A stretch of DNA of 64,000 bases from Lepidostoma basale (GCA_022606425.2 JAHDVF020001501.1:1178001-1242000); one strand, 5' to 3'. Shown: positions 1 to 12,249, numbered from the stretch's first letter. A program made the numbers and translations. Notes: generated by a model not told the origin, from the letters alone.

Positions 1-1230
1 TTATCAAGCCAGCTTGAATTTTTTCTAGTAAATAATGGAAGAAAATATTTACTTTCTTTCCAATTAAATAATATTTTTTGAACAGTCCATTTAATTTGAG
101 ACAAAATACTCTGCTCACAGTTTTTGGAACATGTAGCGTACTCTAATTTTGTTTTTATGTAATTTATTAAATATTTGACACATTTATTATGTGCCTGTTG
201 TTAAAAAATGACCATTTTTAACTCTAAAAATAGCTCCATGCGAGTTATATTTAATCTTCCGCTCGAACGACCCAAACTGGCACCTGGAGAGACAAAAGAT
301 AAAATCAATTATAATGTATGAAGAAAGGGTTGTAAAGGGTTACGATTTTAATGTTACTTTATAGTAGATAGTACAAAGAATACATATATAACAATTATAT
401 CGTGGACAATGGCGCTTTTTTTTTTTTGAAGTCCAAATTATCGCGGAAAAAGGTTAAAAAATCATAGATTTTATGCATTTTTTTTAAGCGTCTACTTTAA
501 ATGATAAAATTTTAAATCAAAACTAAATAAGTATATAATAAAATAGTACATACCTTCAACAAATTTATTCATTTTAATTTTTTTTATCTTTTTTCACACA
601 GAACTAAAAAAACGACTTTCACTTCGGAAAAAAGTACGCTACTATTTGAAATTTGGATGACCGGCGAAACAATTCGCGTGGTTCCCACTGTTTACAACCT
701 TTCCAATTGTTACAGACGCTAGTTTAATGTTTTTTTTGTTTTGATTTATAAGTTCTAGACAGTTTTTAATAAAGATATATACTTTTTTCTAAATTAAAAA
801 AATCATTAAAAATTTCTTTTCTTCCCCATACATTTCCAATTTCGGCGTCTGTGCGCCGGCGCGCTCCTCCAGAAGTAACAGCCGCGGATTAGAAAAAAAA
901 AACGGACGCAGATATCTCAAAATGCACCTCGATCGGAATTATACACACAACGAAATCTTCACCGCGATCGTGTGTTTGTTCAATGCTCCAACAAATAGAC
1001 AACAGCAGTTATGATACGTTAATAGTTCACCGGCTTTTCATGGGTGCATCTCAGTTTGTCTTCATACTGATGTTACCATTTTAATAATATTACCACATAT
1101 TTCTGCTATTTAACAGAAAACCAAAATAATGACTTCGAAGTCATCTGAAATCAATGACCTCAGAACTTTTTTATGTTGTATTGTGAAAGATATTTGTGAA
1201 ATAATATTATTTAATGAAATGTGTTTAGAT
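1..1230. other. No gene recognised
   Basis: AT-rich with homopolymer runs. A GC-richer patch at 840-1010 (cgccggcgcgctcctccaga) shows no open frame or repeat that I recognise. Confidence 0.5.
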
Positions 1231-1279
1231 GATCCATTGTTTTGCCCGAAACACAATGATACTTCAACATTATAAAATG

Positions 1280-1420
1280 TTTTAAATTTAAAACACTATT
1301 ATAATGTATCACGGTTTATTTATATAAGTTTGTCGCGACAGCTGTTTCGCCAACTTTTGTTGGCATCATCAGTTATTCGTTACACCTGATGATGCCAACA
1401 TCCCTTTAAAATGAGAACAT
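1280..1420. repeat. GCGAAACAGCTGTCGC hammerhead-like repeat, copy 1
   Basis: On the minus strand 1372 to 1337 reads CTGATGA, T, stem II GCCAAC/GTTGGC with loop AAAA, GAA, ACAGCTGT, C: a complete hammerhead core with a perfect 6-bp stem II and palindromic stem III. No convincing stem I is formed by the immediate flanks. A second partial unit, cctgatgatgccaaca, runs on the plus strand from 1386. The left end (1235-1290) carries a gccc-GAAACA motif and tgatacttcaacattat shared with copies near 20700, 31370 and 32750. Confidence 0.6.
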
Positions 1421-1479
1421 AAATTAGCCAAGTAATTTTTTCAACATGCTCCCTGCAGCTTGAGATGAGCGTCCCATTT

Positions 1480-1860
1480 CCTATTTATTTAGATTAATCA
1501 GGGGATTTTTTAAATAACTCGAAGATATTTCGAAGATTTTGGTCTTTTTGTCTCTGATGGATATCGCCACCGGAACCAACCTGCCTTTGGTGACACCGGT
1601 GGGAAGAGCAATTAGTCAGCTGAATGCGGTCTCTTCGACGTCTATCGACGTCTTTCATATTAGTGAAAGTATTTTCAGAAGAAAAATACTTTTAACTTAA
1701 GAGAGTATCTTGTCTTCCTAATGTCGAACCATCTCTCATGCGTTCCTGGTATTATATTGTGTTGTATAAATTATATTTTACCTGTACGCAATAGATGCCT
1801 TGAACATTAATATTGTTTGTAATGTCTGATCCCTGTTTACGTTCTTGAAGGATATCTCAC
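1480..1860 (+). pseudogene. LINE-C 3' fragment, no GATTT tail
   Basis: Contains ggaaccaacctgcctttggt, gtgggaagagcaattagtca, tcgaaccatctctcatgcgt and gtttgtaatgtctgatccct; then the homology stops. 470 bp upstream of another copy in the same direction. Confidence 0.7.
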
Positions 1861-2309
1861 GTTCAATACTGTAAATTGGTTATTAATTAATTCTATTTTG
1901 AACTCGCTATAAACTTCACTAATAGATTGTTTGGCGCCCTTCACGTGAGAATGAAGCAGCGTCAGATATTTAAAGCGTTATTTCCGTTCATGCGAACATT
2001 TATTATTTTATTTATATTACTGCGCTTGTCTATTGTTGAAAATTTCAATATGTCGTAAGCTATATCCCGCGCGGCATAAACTGCAAGACTTGCTCCTTCT
2101 ATACGTGCAATCTCAGCAGGGGCTGCTCGTGAGGACTATGCCTAGATTCAAAAATTTAACCTATTAAGTTCAAAGCGACCACCGTTCGTCAACCTTTCGT
2201 TACAAATATTTCACCACTCGCCAATCTATCCGAACACACTATCTACACATACAAATTCCAATCGTTCCCAAATTTCGCAATTCACTTTCTTCTCTTTTTA
2301 AAACTATCA

Positions 2310-2845
2310 CCTTGGATTTACTCACATGAGGGAGTTTGGTAGCTATCCGTGGCATTATCCCACTGCATTCCTCTTGGGCATGCTGGGGACCAACAGTTTA
2401 CAGATAAGTATAGATGGGTGCACACTTACCCATTTCTTCAGATTTATCAGGAGATTCTTTGAGAACTCCGTTATCTTAGAGGCTATCCATCTTTATGTTC
2501 CAGATGCTTATCTTCAATAGCGTCAGCACAGACTGTTTAATCTCCCAGCATGCATAACCAACCTGCCTCTGGTGAAGCCGGTGGGGAGAGCAATCAAACT
2601 GCCGAACATGATCGCTTCGGAGATCAACGTCTTACATATTCGTGAAAGTACTTTCAGAAGATGAATACTCTTGACTTTGGAGAGTAACTTGTATTCCTAC
2701 TGTCGAACCATCTCTCATGCGTTCCTGGTATTATATATTTTTTATGTTTTACCTGTTCTCAGTAGATGCATTCAACTATAATTGTTGTTTGTAATATCTT
2801 TTGATAAAATAAACTGATTTGATTTGATTTGATTTGATTTATCAT
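2310..2845 (+). pseudogene. LINE-C 3' fragment with GATTT tail
   Basis: Encodes MREFGSYPWHYPTAFLLGML GTNSLQ, HFFRFIRRFFENSVILE, LYVPDAYLQ, a stop, then RQHRLFNLPACITNLPLVKP VGRAIKLPNMIASEINV and HIRESTFRR. This is the C-terminal tail of a non-LTR reverse transcriptase common in insects. The UTR contains tcgaaccatctctcatgcgt, and the element ends aataaactgatttgatttga (GATTT)n. One internal stop. Confidence 0.8.
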
Positions 2846-2849
2846 CATG

Positions 2850-3625
2850 ATATTTTGCATATATACCGATTCATATGTGCTTGTTACGTTTTACAAAAGC
2901 TTTTTATAGTTGTTATTTTTTAAATAACGCATTTTCAACAGTCGTAATTAAGCGATAAACATGCGATAATTACTTTTTTCCAATTCTATTTGACGATGTT
3001 GATCAGGATATTAAAATCAAAATGAACACATCATCCATGGCAGCCGATTTAGATTTTACGCCACTTAATGGAAGGATTAAAGGAAATTCACAGACGGATT
3101 AGGAAGCGAATCGGCTGACGGGCGTTTTCCGACACCTTTAGAGCTATTTGTTGTATCTACTAGATGGTCGACATTAGCGTGGAGACGCCGTCATAAAATG
3201 ATGAATCATACGCGTAAATAAGTACTTAATTTATTGCGCGCATAAGAAAACGATGGTTAAGGGACGTATTACGAGTATATAAACTCGAAAACCTGTTTGT
3301 TGAATTCAACTAATATTACACAAATCATTCTCTAAAGCGACGTATCCACTAGCGAGGATTCTACTGCAAATGGACTTTATAAGTGTCTTTCATTGTGTAA
3401 ACACCCCTTGCAAGTCGAATTCTGTAAGTTTTGTAGCTTTCGCAACCTGCCGCAACCTGAGGGTATTTGTACAGTGAAATACACTTACAAAAGTCTAATT
3501 TCTTGCAAGTGGACGATTTGCTTTAACCCTTAATGGGGCCGAAGGAAAATATTTCCACCGTTATATTATACATTTTCCTACAGACGCGAGTTAGTATTAC
3601 CCACAAAATATTATATAATTAGAAT
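2850..3625. other. No gene recognised
   Basis: Single-copy-looking, moderately AT-rich sequence; nothing coding seen. Confidence 0.5.
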
Positions 3626-3627
3626 TA

Positions 3628-3960
3628 ATATAAGAAGTGAATGCGGTGCGAATGATAGTGTTATGAACAAAATAATGAAAGGATCATTAAGATGGTTTGG
3701 ACACATGGAAAGAATGAATAAAGAAATAATGGTAAAAAAAGTATTTGTTATCGATGTAAATGAGGAAAACGTGGCACGATCAAATAAATCAAATATTGAA
3801 TGTCGGCCATGTGAGGGGTCAGAGAAATCGACGCGCGTGCATGACACGATGTATGAATGTTGAGGAAGCGAGAGAAATATGTCAGGAAAGAAAAGTGTGG
3901 CAGTCCATTATTTCTGCCTACCCCTTCGGGGAGACGGCGTGATGGTTAGTAAGTTAGTTA
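3628..3960 (+). pseudogene. LINE-A 3' fragment, frameshifted
   Basis: MNKIMKGSLRWFGHMERMNK in one frame, shifting to MRKTWHDQINQILNVGHVRG...ACMTRCMNVEEAREICQE...SAYPFGETA in another; tail ttagtaagttagtta. The shift falls in the NGxRxRGRPRKTW region. Confidence 0.8.
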
Positions 3961-3964
3961 ATTT

Positions 3965-5640
3965 TTTAAATTAACATTTTCGTCGATGGAATAAAAATAA
4001 TAATAATTCCGAAGTAGTATGCTAACAAATTAGTTTATGGTGTATATTTTTGTACCTCTCTATTGAAAACAATATTATTCAATATAAACCTTTTTTGCGC
4101 CCAATTACTTATTTATTATAAAATTGTGAATTATATAGTAAATTTCTACGGTATAGTTTTTTGTATACCGTAGAATTTTACTATACGAGTATAACTCAGT
4201 TATACAGTAAAATTTTAGCTAGTAACTTATAACTTATAGTAACTTTTTGTATTATAATATCCAAACATACTTGTTTGTTCACAATTACTTACGCCAAAGA
4301 GACTCGTGTTTATTTTTTGGTTCATGACGCATTGACGCGTGTTTATCATTTTATAATATCAGGATATCAATCCCTTATTTTTCGGTTTCTAATTATAGGT
4401 ACTATCACTTTCCGCCGCTGGTAGTAGGTCCCGCGAGTCCCTTCAGTTTGGATCTTTAATGCCCAGCGATTCCAGAAGAGAAACGATGACTCGGGATCCT
4501 ATGATAAATCAACCGCGAGTCGTAAGCCTGGAAATAATGAATAATGGAAGGGCTAGAGAAAAAGGAAGAACGTATGCAAAACCTTCAGTTGCCAGCCATT
4601 GTGCCCACCGGCACACCACGCCAATAACAGGGGCGGTGCGGGAAAATTTCAAGGGATCGCCCGATTGAAATAATTCTCAATTTGTGCCAGCCGCCAACCG
4701 GGTGCATGACGTTTGTGGTTTAATTTGTGATTTAGTTTTGGATTTTGTTTTTCGAAATACTGTTATTTTCGTCGCTAAGGAGCGTCAACCTTTGCCAAAA
4801 TAGCGGCTGGCAACCGAATAACAATCATTTGTGGAGAAGAAAAACGAGATTGGTCGCATAAATAATGTTTTTGTGCTGTTTATGTTTTCTACTGATACTA
4901 AAAATAAACCTCAATATGTGCCAAGCACTCTATATTAAAAAGCTTTTTTATTTAATATTACTTATATATAACTCCATATTAAGTATTTAATATTGACAAT
5001 AACGTACAGTTTTTTATAATTGTTTTTATATTTTGGGGGATTAACAAGTTTTGCCTTGCTATAAAATTACCAAATGTCAAAAACTTTTATTTCAATTCAT
5101 AATGTATATTTTAGAAAACTATAAATTTATAAATACAATTAAATTTTAAAAATCGTTAGTTTTATGAATTACAACCTACATTACATGTTCTTTTAATGCG
5201 GAGAAAAGTAGAGTTATTTATTAGAATAGACGAATACGTTGATAATTTGTCTCTGTTTTTCCTTTCCGAGAAACAGGGAAACGGTGAGTTAATAAGTTAG
5301 AAACCCTTCTGACATTTAAAATATATTTTCTTTTATGTTATTGATAGCTTAAAAGAAGTTTGCATAGTTTTAGTTTTATTTTTTCAGTTTTAAGTCTTAA
5401 GCGAAAAAATTTTTTATTTTCTTATATTTTTCTTAGTCGTATTCCTCATGATTGAGGGTCGTGTCTACCCTTTAAACCATTGACCGTGGCACGCCATGCG
5501 CTCCTGTCACCCGTCAGTCTCTAGGCTGTAGCTATTGAGAGACCACTCAGATCCCTGATTTGATCGGACCAGCGGCTCGATGGTTGTCCTTGTGGTCACC
5601 TTCCCTCCACTTTGCCCATCATTTTTTCTTATATTATATA
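3965..5640. other. Mostly unrecognised; possible LINE 3' remnant at 5430-5620
   Basis: 4390-4730 is GC-richer and has a 69-residue chance frame with no known similarity. 5430-5620 (attcctcatgattgagggtc, cgtggcacgccatgcgctcc) has the look of an antisense LINE 3' end, but I cannot place it. Confidence 0.4.
4145..4182. repeat. Short hairpin
   Basis: ttctacggtata / tataccgtagaa with a loop of about 9 bases. Purpose unknown. Confidence 0.6.
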
Positions 5641-6210
5641 TACTGGGCTTTATATAATACCATCATCAAGCCAATTGTGATATATGGCTAAGAGTAATGG
5701 ACAATGATACTAAAAGAACAACAAAGTATCTACTAGCGTAAAAATAGAAAGAATAATGTCCTAGTCTCACCACTAAAGGATTTTTACATGGAGGTAGACA
5801 GAATTGAACAAGTTAAATAGATTAATGGTCTTCGAAAAGGTCAGTGTGTTGCAGTTAAAGTCCGAGCTTCTATACAGAAACACCAAACTTCATACATACA
5901 ACATTATCACCAAGCCAGTGATGGCATATTGTTCTGCGTGGTAGTTCTGTTGTTGCAGTGGGAACCTGGAAGCGTAGGAACAACCAAGAGATCCGCACAA
6001 TGACCCAACATCCCCTTATAATACTCACTAGCGTGGATAGACACTAGCTTGAGAACCAGTCGTCTATCATGGATTGGCCACGTATGCCAGCTCGAAGAGA
6101 CAAGAGCAATCAAGACCATATACGTGTCAAGAACAGTTGAAGTAAGAAAGTCTAAACAGCACCTAATAGATAATGTTTTGACTGATCTGGTCAAAATTGG
6201 TCGAAAATAA
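5640..6210 (+). pseudogene. LINE-I fragments
   Basis: 5645-5800 encodes a degraded YNTIIKPIVIYG.EWTMI and 6050-6200 LRTSRLSWIGHVCQLEETRA IKTIYVSRTVEVRKSKQHLI DNVLTDLVKIG, matching the SRLRWxGHVxRMxExR...GRRxxGRPxxRW block of LINE C-termini. Much decayed. Confidence 0.6.
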
Positions 6211-6214
6211 CTTT

Positions 6215-6560
6215 TGTCTCTTCTTCCAGTGTCATGTTAGGTCCCCCTAGCGTTGACTATCACTTAGAGTAGGTTTCTCTATCCCTCGTTGCTAGAAACA
6301 GCTCCTCAACGTTTTTTAAGCCAGTTTACTCCCCTATATCGCGGAGCCAAGAGATTCTCCTCCTACCAACACAATGTCTATCCTGTATTTTTCCCTCAAT
6401 GATCAGGCAGAGCAATTCATTATTTTCTTCTCTAAGCACATGTCCCAAATACATCACCTTACGGGTTTTAATGTTGGTCAACAATTCTCTATCAGCTCTG
6501 TCTCTCTGAAGAACATTAACGTTGCTGACCATATCCGTCTAAGGAATGCGCAACAACGAA
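6215..6560 (-). pseudogene. LINE-J C-terminal fragment
   Basis: MVSNVNVLQRDRADRELLTN IKTRKVMYLGHVLREENNEL LCLIIEGKIQDRHCVGRRRI SWLRDIGE: the IKTRKLxYLGHVxR...GRRSVGRRRISWLRN signature. The 3' UTR runs to about 6215 on plus. Confidence 0.72.
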
Positions 6561-6609
6561 AAGGACTGCTGGAACAAAAGGCGCAGTGTCAATAAGCTTA
6601 CAATAACAT

Positions 6610-7160
6610 CATCCAGAAAGCTTAAACTTTTCAAGAAGCTGTACGGCCATCTGAATTATATAAGCGCATGCTAGGGTTTGATTTAAATAATTTTTCAATT
6701 CATCACTTGTCCAACTCATCCCCGAGCGCCACTGAGTCCAGGCCTCCTGAGCACGGTGAGGGGAAGGCATGACACACTCTTGACAGAAAAATAATTGAAC
6801 GCTCCAACCCGCATCCCTCCGACTGGGAACACATCTATCGAAAAGCTCTATTTTATTGTTCGTCAGCATTATTCGTTGGCGTCAATAATGAATGACTGAC
6901 GTGCGTTAGTTTGTATGTCGAAAGCACGCATTTAGATCGGCGAACGACTTAATTTGAAATGTAGAGTTTGTTTACTATCATTGTTATGCACTAGGCCAGT
7001 ATCGGTAAAGGATATTTCACAAATAATATGCATTGCTTTGAACTGTTCACTTGATAGAGATTCTTCTTCTTCTTCCTCCTCTTGATTTAGCTAGTATAAA
7101 CTGTTTGTAACGATGAATTTTCCTGGTATGATGACTCTATCTTTTGGCGGTCTTCCTAGT
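6610..7160. other. No gene recognised
   Basis: The minus-strand 86-residue frame at 6609-6869 has no family I recognise. The rest is AT-rich. Confidence 0.4.
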
Positions 7161-7330
7161 AGCTACAGCCAAGTGGCCAAGTGAGGAGTCGGAGAAATCG
7201 ACCTGGGTGCATGACGCAATGAACGTTGAGGAATTGGGAGGAGTATGTTTGGGAAGAACAGTGGTGATCTATTATTCCTGCCTACCGCTTCGGAGAGAAG
7301 ACGTGATGGTTAGTCAGTTAGTTACCTGCT
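7160..7330 (+). pseudogene. LINE-A extreme 3' end
   Basis: Encodes degraded ...SEKSTWVHDAMNVEELGGVC..., then ctgcctaccgcttcggagag and tail gatggttagtcagttagtta. Older than the other copies. Confidence 0.65.
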
Positions 7331-7424
7331 ATAAAATATAATTAAGGGTTAGATGTATGATTGCAGATTCCGTAAAATTTCATTTTAAATAATAGATATA
7401 AGACGCATGTACGAATATGAAATA

Positions 7425-8212
7425 AGACAACCTGGTATTTTTCATAATGAATACGAATGAAAACGTCTGTTTTCTAAAAGTATTATTATAGTTTATGGGA
7501 ATGACATGTGTCTAAGGCATTATTAAATATCATTTGATAATGCATTAGAAAGGAGAAACATGTTATTCCCATAAACTATAATAATACTTCCATAAAACAG
7601 ACTTCCATTACAGTAAAATGTCATTTATCCGGACTAATTTGTACCGGAGGTGTTCCAGATAATCGATTTTACGGAAAATTAAAATAGCGCTAATTCTTTT
7701 AACAAAATAAGGTGTAAATCAATATTTTTCCTCGGCTCACTTATTGATTATAAAATTACAAATTTTATTACAAAAAGAAGTATGTATTTAGTTCATGTAT
7801 TATACATAAAAAGGCTTGCATTACTCTACAGTACTGGAAAAATAATCAGAGTTTTTTTTTAACAAGATTTCCTCGTCTTTTTTGCATCTAAATCACGGAT
7901 TCGTTTGATTAAAAACAATTGAGTTGAGCTGCTTTTCTCTTGCTCTTCAAACCATGATAGCGCAGTTTCTAAAGCTGTAAAGGCTTCTCCATGACTGATT
8001 CGTTCTCCTTCATCATCCTCATTTGAGCTTTCATCAACCCACACCCAACGTTGTGCAGGTGTGGTGGGGTAAGCTAAGTCATGCGTAGGTCGGTACAGAA
8101 CGCTTCATTATCTCGGCTTATTTGAATATTTGACGTTCCGGTTAACTGACGTCCGGATAAACGACGTTCTACTATATTTAATATGGAGTTTTACATAATT
8201 GTTCAAGAAACA
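7425..8212. repeat. LP palindrome copy, split by a Tigger element
   Basis: Palindromic arms at 7425-7608 (gtttatgggaatgacatg / catgttattcccataaac). The family's fixed flank (aatatggagttttacat) does not follow directly but resumes at 8175, after the Tigger insertion 7611-8174. The insertion therefore happened in an existing LP copy. Confidence 0.65.
7611..8174 (-). mobile_element. Tigger/pogo DNA transposon remnant
   Basis: 564 bp between TA dinucleotides. The left end cagtaaaatgtcatttatcc and the complement of the right end (tagtagaacgtcgtttatcc) are the CAGTnnAAnnTCGTTTATCC inverted ends of pogo/Tigger elements. The minus frame 8044-7859 (DESSNEDDEGERISHGEAFT ALETALSWFEEQE) resembles the transposase C-terminus of that family. 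The DDE core is deleted. Inserted in an LP palindrome. Confidence 0.8.
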
Positions 8213-8286
8213 AGAAACTGATAATTTTCATTGCAATATCTATCAGCTATCTCGTGTACCTTTCAATAGATTAAACTTATACCAAT

Positions 8287-8697
8287 ATATCGTGGGTATA
8301 CTGGCAAAAAACGTTAAGTCTAAAATCGCTGTTTTGAGAAATCGAACATTTAAGTTTTCTTTAAATTTGAAACATATAAGTGTCGTTGTCAAAAGTCAAT
8401 CGAGGGAATTTTTTTCAGCCGAAGACAATAAGTAGAGTTAACGTTTTTTTCCAGTACAAAAATGTTCAACAAGACTCTTCGAAAAATATTAAGTTTTTTG
8501 AAGCTTTTAGCCTGTATGAAATACCTTTTGTACGATTTAACGTTAAATTTATTTTTAAAACTAGAGAAAAAATCTGTTTCATTCGACTTCGTGTATTTTG
8601 CCAATTTGTAGAGCATTGTAAACTTTACAATACTGCATCACTAAGTCAAAACTGCCAATTTTCGACTTAACGTTTTTTGCCAGTATACCCACGATAT
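8287..8697. mobile_element. 411-bp MITE with perfect 34-bp inverted ends
   Basis: 8287-8320 and 8664-8697 are exact reverse complements (outer part atatcgtgggtatactggca, then aaaaacgttaagtc), followed inward by imperfect similarity. The interior is AT-rich with no recognisable protein; frames inside it are chance. The perfect termini suggest it moved recently relative to its neighbours. Confidence 0.82.
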
Positions 8698-8699
8698 GA

Positions 8700-9466
8700 T
8701 ACATACACATTTTTATATATCTGTTTTTTGACCACTTTGATATTCCCCCAATATGGCTGATAATTTATTATTCATATAACACAGCGATTTAAGTGTGTAT
8801 TGGATCCGGCAAATAAGTTATTTTTGTCCAGGGATCAAAGGGATTTTTTTTTCATTTATGCTTTTTCTCCTTCTTTTTCTTCTCCTATCAGATGTTGGAA
8901 AACATTTTTTTTACTTTGGATGCAGCAGCTATAAAAAGGCATGTTGTCCTGAAATTAAACCATTCTCGGGGGTTTTCTTTTCATGATTTTCTTCTTCTCC
9001 CGACACTTCGTTTTCCTTCAATTTCACCTTGTATAATCAATTGCAGCACTTTGCTTTTCTCGTTTCTAACGTGCTCAACTTATGAAAGTTTTCTGCGATT
9101 TATGGTCATAATATTTCATTCATTGAAGCACATTTAAAATTGGTATTGAATATGTAAGGCCGGCTTTTTTTTAATAAGAGGAAATCTTTAAATAAAATGA
9201 ATAAATTTTAATCATTAATAAAACAAATAACTTTAAATGAAAAAACTAAATGTTTATGAATATTAATATTTTAAAATATATTTTCGAAAATAATTAAATC
9301 ACATTAAAATTATCAATGTGTACCATATACACTTTGTGTTTTCAAAATAAATTCCTAATTACCATTTTTTTGTTAAAAAATATCAATTTATTGTATGCTT
9401 TATCTAAGATTTTTAACTAGTTTTATGCATTTACTTCAATGGACATTTGAGTGGATTAAAAGTTTA
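8700..9466. other. No gene recognised
   Basis: Very AT-rich; the short frames are Phe/Leu-rich chance readings. Confidence 0.5.
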
Positions 9467-9470
9467 CATA

Positions 9471-9946
9471 GGGTGTTTTTTTAGAGTTATGCAATACATA
9501 TTGAACATGAAAAAAAACACTTTAAAATAATGTTAATATCTATGATACTAGCTTTATTTAAAACTTCGGGCATATGAACGCCACGGCCAGCTCGAATGAA
9601 GCGCAATCGTGAAGTCTAATTTTCGACAATTGTCGTCTTTGTGGATGCGTATTATCCGCTAGAGTGTACGTGGTGTGAAAACGATCCATGGTCTCCCGAA
9701 TAACTTGCTCGGATGGAGGATTATGTCGACCGTAAAATGGAAGTAGTGCACGATAAGTTTGGCGAACCCAACCATGATTTTCAAAATAAATTTGCACAAT
9801 TTGAATTACAAGCGCTGTTCTGACGTCAATCTATTCATGGTAAAATGGCAAAACACACTTATTACAAATCAACTATCAATTTTTAAATTGATTATCTGTA
9901 GAAACAATATTTTCTATTTAAAAACCAAACCTCTAAAAAAACACCC
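9471..9946 (-). mobile_element. Mariner-like element, internally deleted
   Basis: TIRs gggtgtttttttagag (9471-9486) and ctctaaaaaaacaccc (9931-9946) are perfect and flanked by TA on both sides, in line with mariner insertion. The minus frame 9797-9558 reads FENHGWVRQTYRALLPFYGR HNPPSEQVIRETMDRF, the helix-turn-helix N-terminus of mariner-type transposases; the DDE domain is missing. At 476 bp it is non-autonomous. Confidence 0.85.
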
Positions 9947-10384
9947 TATGTATAAATTGTTATATATAAAATATTTCCTTTGCAGTACATAAGAAAAATA
10001 GGTATTTCTGAAGATTTGAAAGCTTTGAAAATAATCTTTTTTATAAGTTAAATAACCAAGCAGAATGTTAATGCGACTTCATTTTGAAATTCTTTCCGCT
10101 AACGGATACCAGCAATCATCGCGACATCTACCGACAGCTGCCAAGAATGACAGAAGATTCACCGATGAATGCCTTAGGTCGTAGCCGGTAACTTTTTTTT
10201 TCACCCATCGTCCGTGTGAAATGCAATGAAAATACTTATCTAGCCTCCGTTAACGACCCGTGCACGTTTTTTTTTTTCTCGTACTCACCTGGTCTTCCGC
10301 GATTTAGCCCCCCATTCACATCATTAACTAGTACTTTTTTCGCTGGTACTTTCTTCATTAATTATGTTAAAAAACTAAATAATC

Positions 10385-10775
10385 ACCAAGCCGTCTTCCG
10401 AAGGGGTGGGCAGAATAAATGGACCTCCAACACTGTTATTTTCTGACATACTTATCTCGCTTCCTCAACATTCATACATCTTTTCTTGCATGCTCGTCGA
10501 TTACTCCGACACCTCACGTGGCCGACATTCAATATTTGATTTATTTGATCTTGTCACGTTTTCCTCGGTCTTCCTCTCTTACTAGTTCCGCGTACATCGA
10601 CGATTTTTACGATTATTTCTCAATTTATTCTTTCCGTATGTCCAAACCATTTTAATGTTCCTTTTATTATTTTGTTCATAACACTTTCATTCGCACTGCA
10701 TTCACTTCTTACATTTTCATTCGACACTCTATCATACACAGATTTTTCGTATCCTCGTGTTTCTAAACCAAATTA
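10385..10775 (-). pseudogene. LINE-A 3' fragment, decayed
   Basis: The plus strand shows ccgtcttccgaaggggtggg, cctcacgtggccgacattca, then ttttcctcggtcttcctctc: the reverse complement of the LINE-A C-terminus. No open frame remains. The tail is lost at the left, where aataatcaccaag precedes. Confidence 0.7.
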
Positions 10776-11144
10776 ATGATGCTTTGGAAATAAGAAACTA
10801 ATTTCATAACACAATTTATCATTTTTATTTTGTTCCATCTGCATTTGACACTCATATTATAAAACCATATTCAAATATATTTTTTTAAACGAACTATACG
10901 TGTATAAACAAATAAGATTCTCTGGGTTAATACTTTTTTCGTTATTAAAACACAATTTTCACATTATTTACGAAGATAGAATCTTCAGTTTAGATTCCCG
11001 CCTGCTCTAATAAAATAATTGCACCTTCTAATATGACAGTCCAACAACAGAGCATGGACCCCACAGGCGTCCACAAATTACCCATCGCGCTATATGTTGT
11101 ACAAGCAAAGGAGGTACGTGGAATTTAATGCAATCACACACAAT

Positions 11145-11495
11145 GTTCTTTATGTTCCGGATGGTTATCTTCGACAGCGTCAGCACAGACTGTTTTAGTT
11201 CCCAGCATGCAGAACCAACCTACCTCTGGTGATGCCGATGGGGAGAGCAATCAAACTGCTGAACATGATCGCTTCGGAGATCGATGTCTTTCATATTCGT
11301 GAAAGTACATTCAGAAGACAAATACTCTTGAATTTGGAAAGTATATTGTATTCCTAATGTCGAACCATCTCCCATGCGTTCCTGGTATTATATATTTATT
11401 ATATTTTACCTGTTTTCAATAGATGTCTTAAACTATAATAATTATTTGTAATATATTTTGAGAAAATAAACTGATTTGATTTGATTTGAGATAAG
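11145..11495 (+). pseudogene. LINE-C 3' end
   Basis: tatgttccggatggttatct, cgtcagcacagactgtttta, gatgccgatggggagagcaa, tcgaaccatctcccatgcgt, ending gatttgatttgatttgag. 5' truncated at tatgttccgg. Confidence 0.78.
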
Positions 11496-11499
11496 CCAA

Positions 11500-12040
11500 C
11501 TCTTTCACTTGCTCATTTCTGTTCACCTCAAAATGCAAATAACTCTAAATACACCGCGAAAATAACAAGTAAAATTATCACCAAGCTTTTGAATCGACGC
11601 TCGCTCGTAAAATATCCAAGCGCGCCCTTGACTCAAAGGCAATACACCGACTTCGGTACGCGGCCATCTCCAGCAGACTCAGTGATAGTAATATTATTTA
11701 GAACCTCTTCCGCAACATGTAACACACTAGCCCATACATTACCCGCTACAAGACCAGGTTATTGTGTATTGTACAGCCCGGCCATTGGTTACCGTGTACC
11801 CACCCTGTAGTACTATGTACTGCACAAGTATACAAATGGATTCTGATCATACAAATACTTTATTCCTCGATTAATTTGATTTTGCGTTAACATTTTTTAA
11901 TTTATTGTAGGTTGATTGTTAATACAAATGCAAATGAACAAACTAACAGTTAAATAAAGACATAGAAGGTTACCCGCCGCTTACCCGAAGCTGTTATAGG
12001 ACGCAGCGGCGCCCCTTCGTCAGCTTCGCTCAAACAATCA
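11500..12040. other. No gene recognised
   Basis: 11590-11815 is GC-richer and has a 73-residue frame without recognisable similarity. Confidence 0.4.
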
Positions 12041-12044
12041 CTAG

Positions 12045-12235
12045 CCCTCCAAACCATCCACGAAGGTCCCGGATTCGATTCCCGGCGATGGCAGTGTGAT
12101 TGTCACACTGTCTTTGGTCTGGTGTGGAATTAACGTGACAATAAAATGGCGATAGATTGGCTACCTATCGCATGTCATAAGAATCAATATAATAGCTAAA
12201 ATAAATTGTATACAGTAATTGGGTTCAAACGACCT
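12045..12235 (+). mobile_element. SINE-1 copy
   Basis: ggattcgattcccggcgatg, tgtcacactgtctttggtct, acgtgacaataaaatggcga. The A box is degraded (accatccacgaaggtcc) and the 3' end is lost. Confidence 0.75.
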
Positions 12236-12249
12236 GTTGTATACTAGGA

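Noticed and set aside
8199..8670. Frames of 75-96 residues on both strands
   Set aside because: They fall within the AT-rich interior of the 411-bp MITE.
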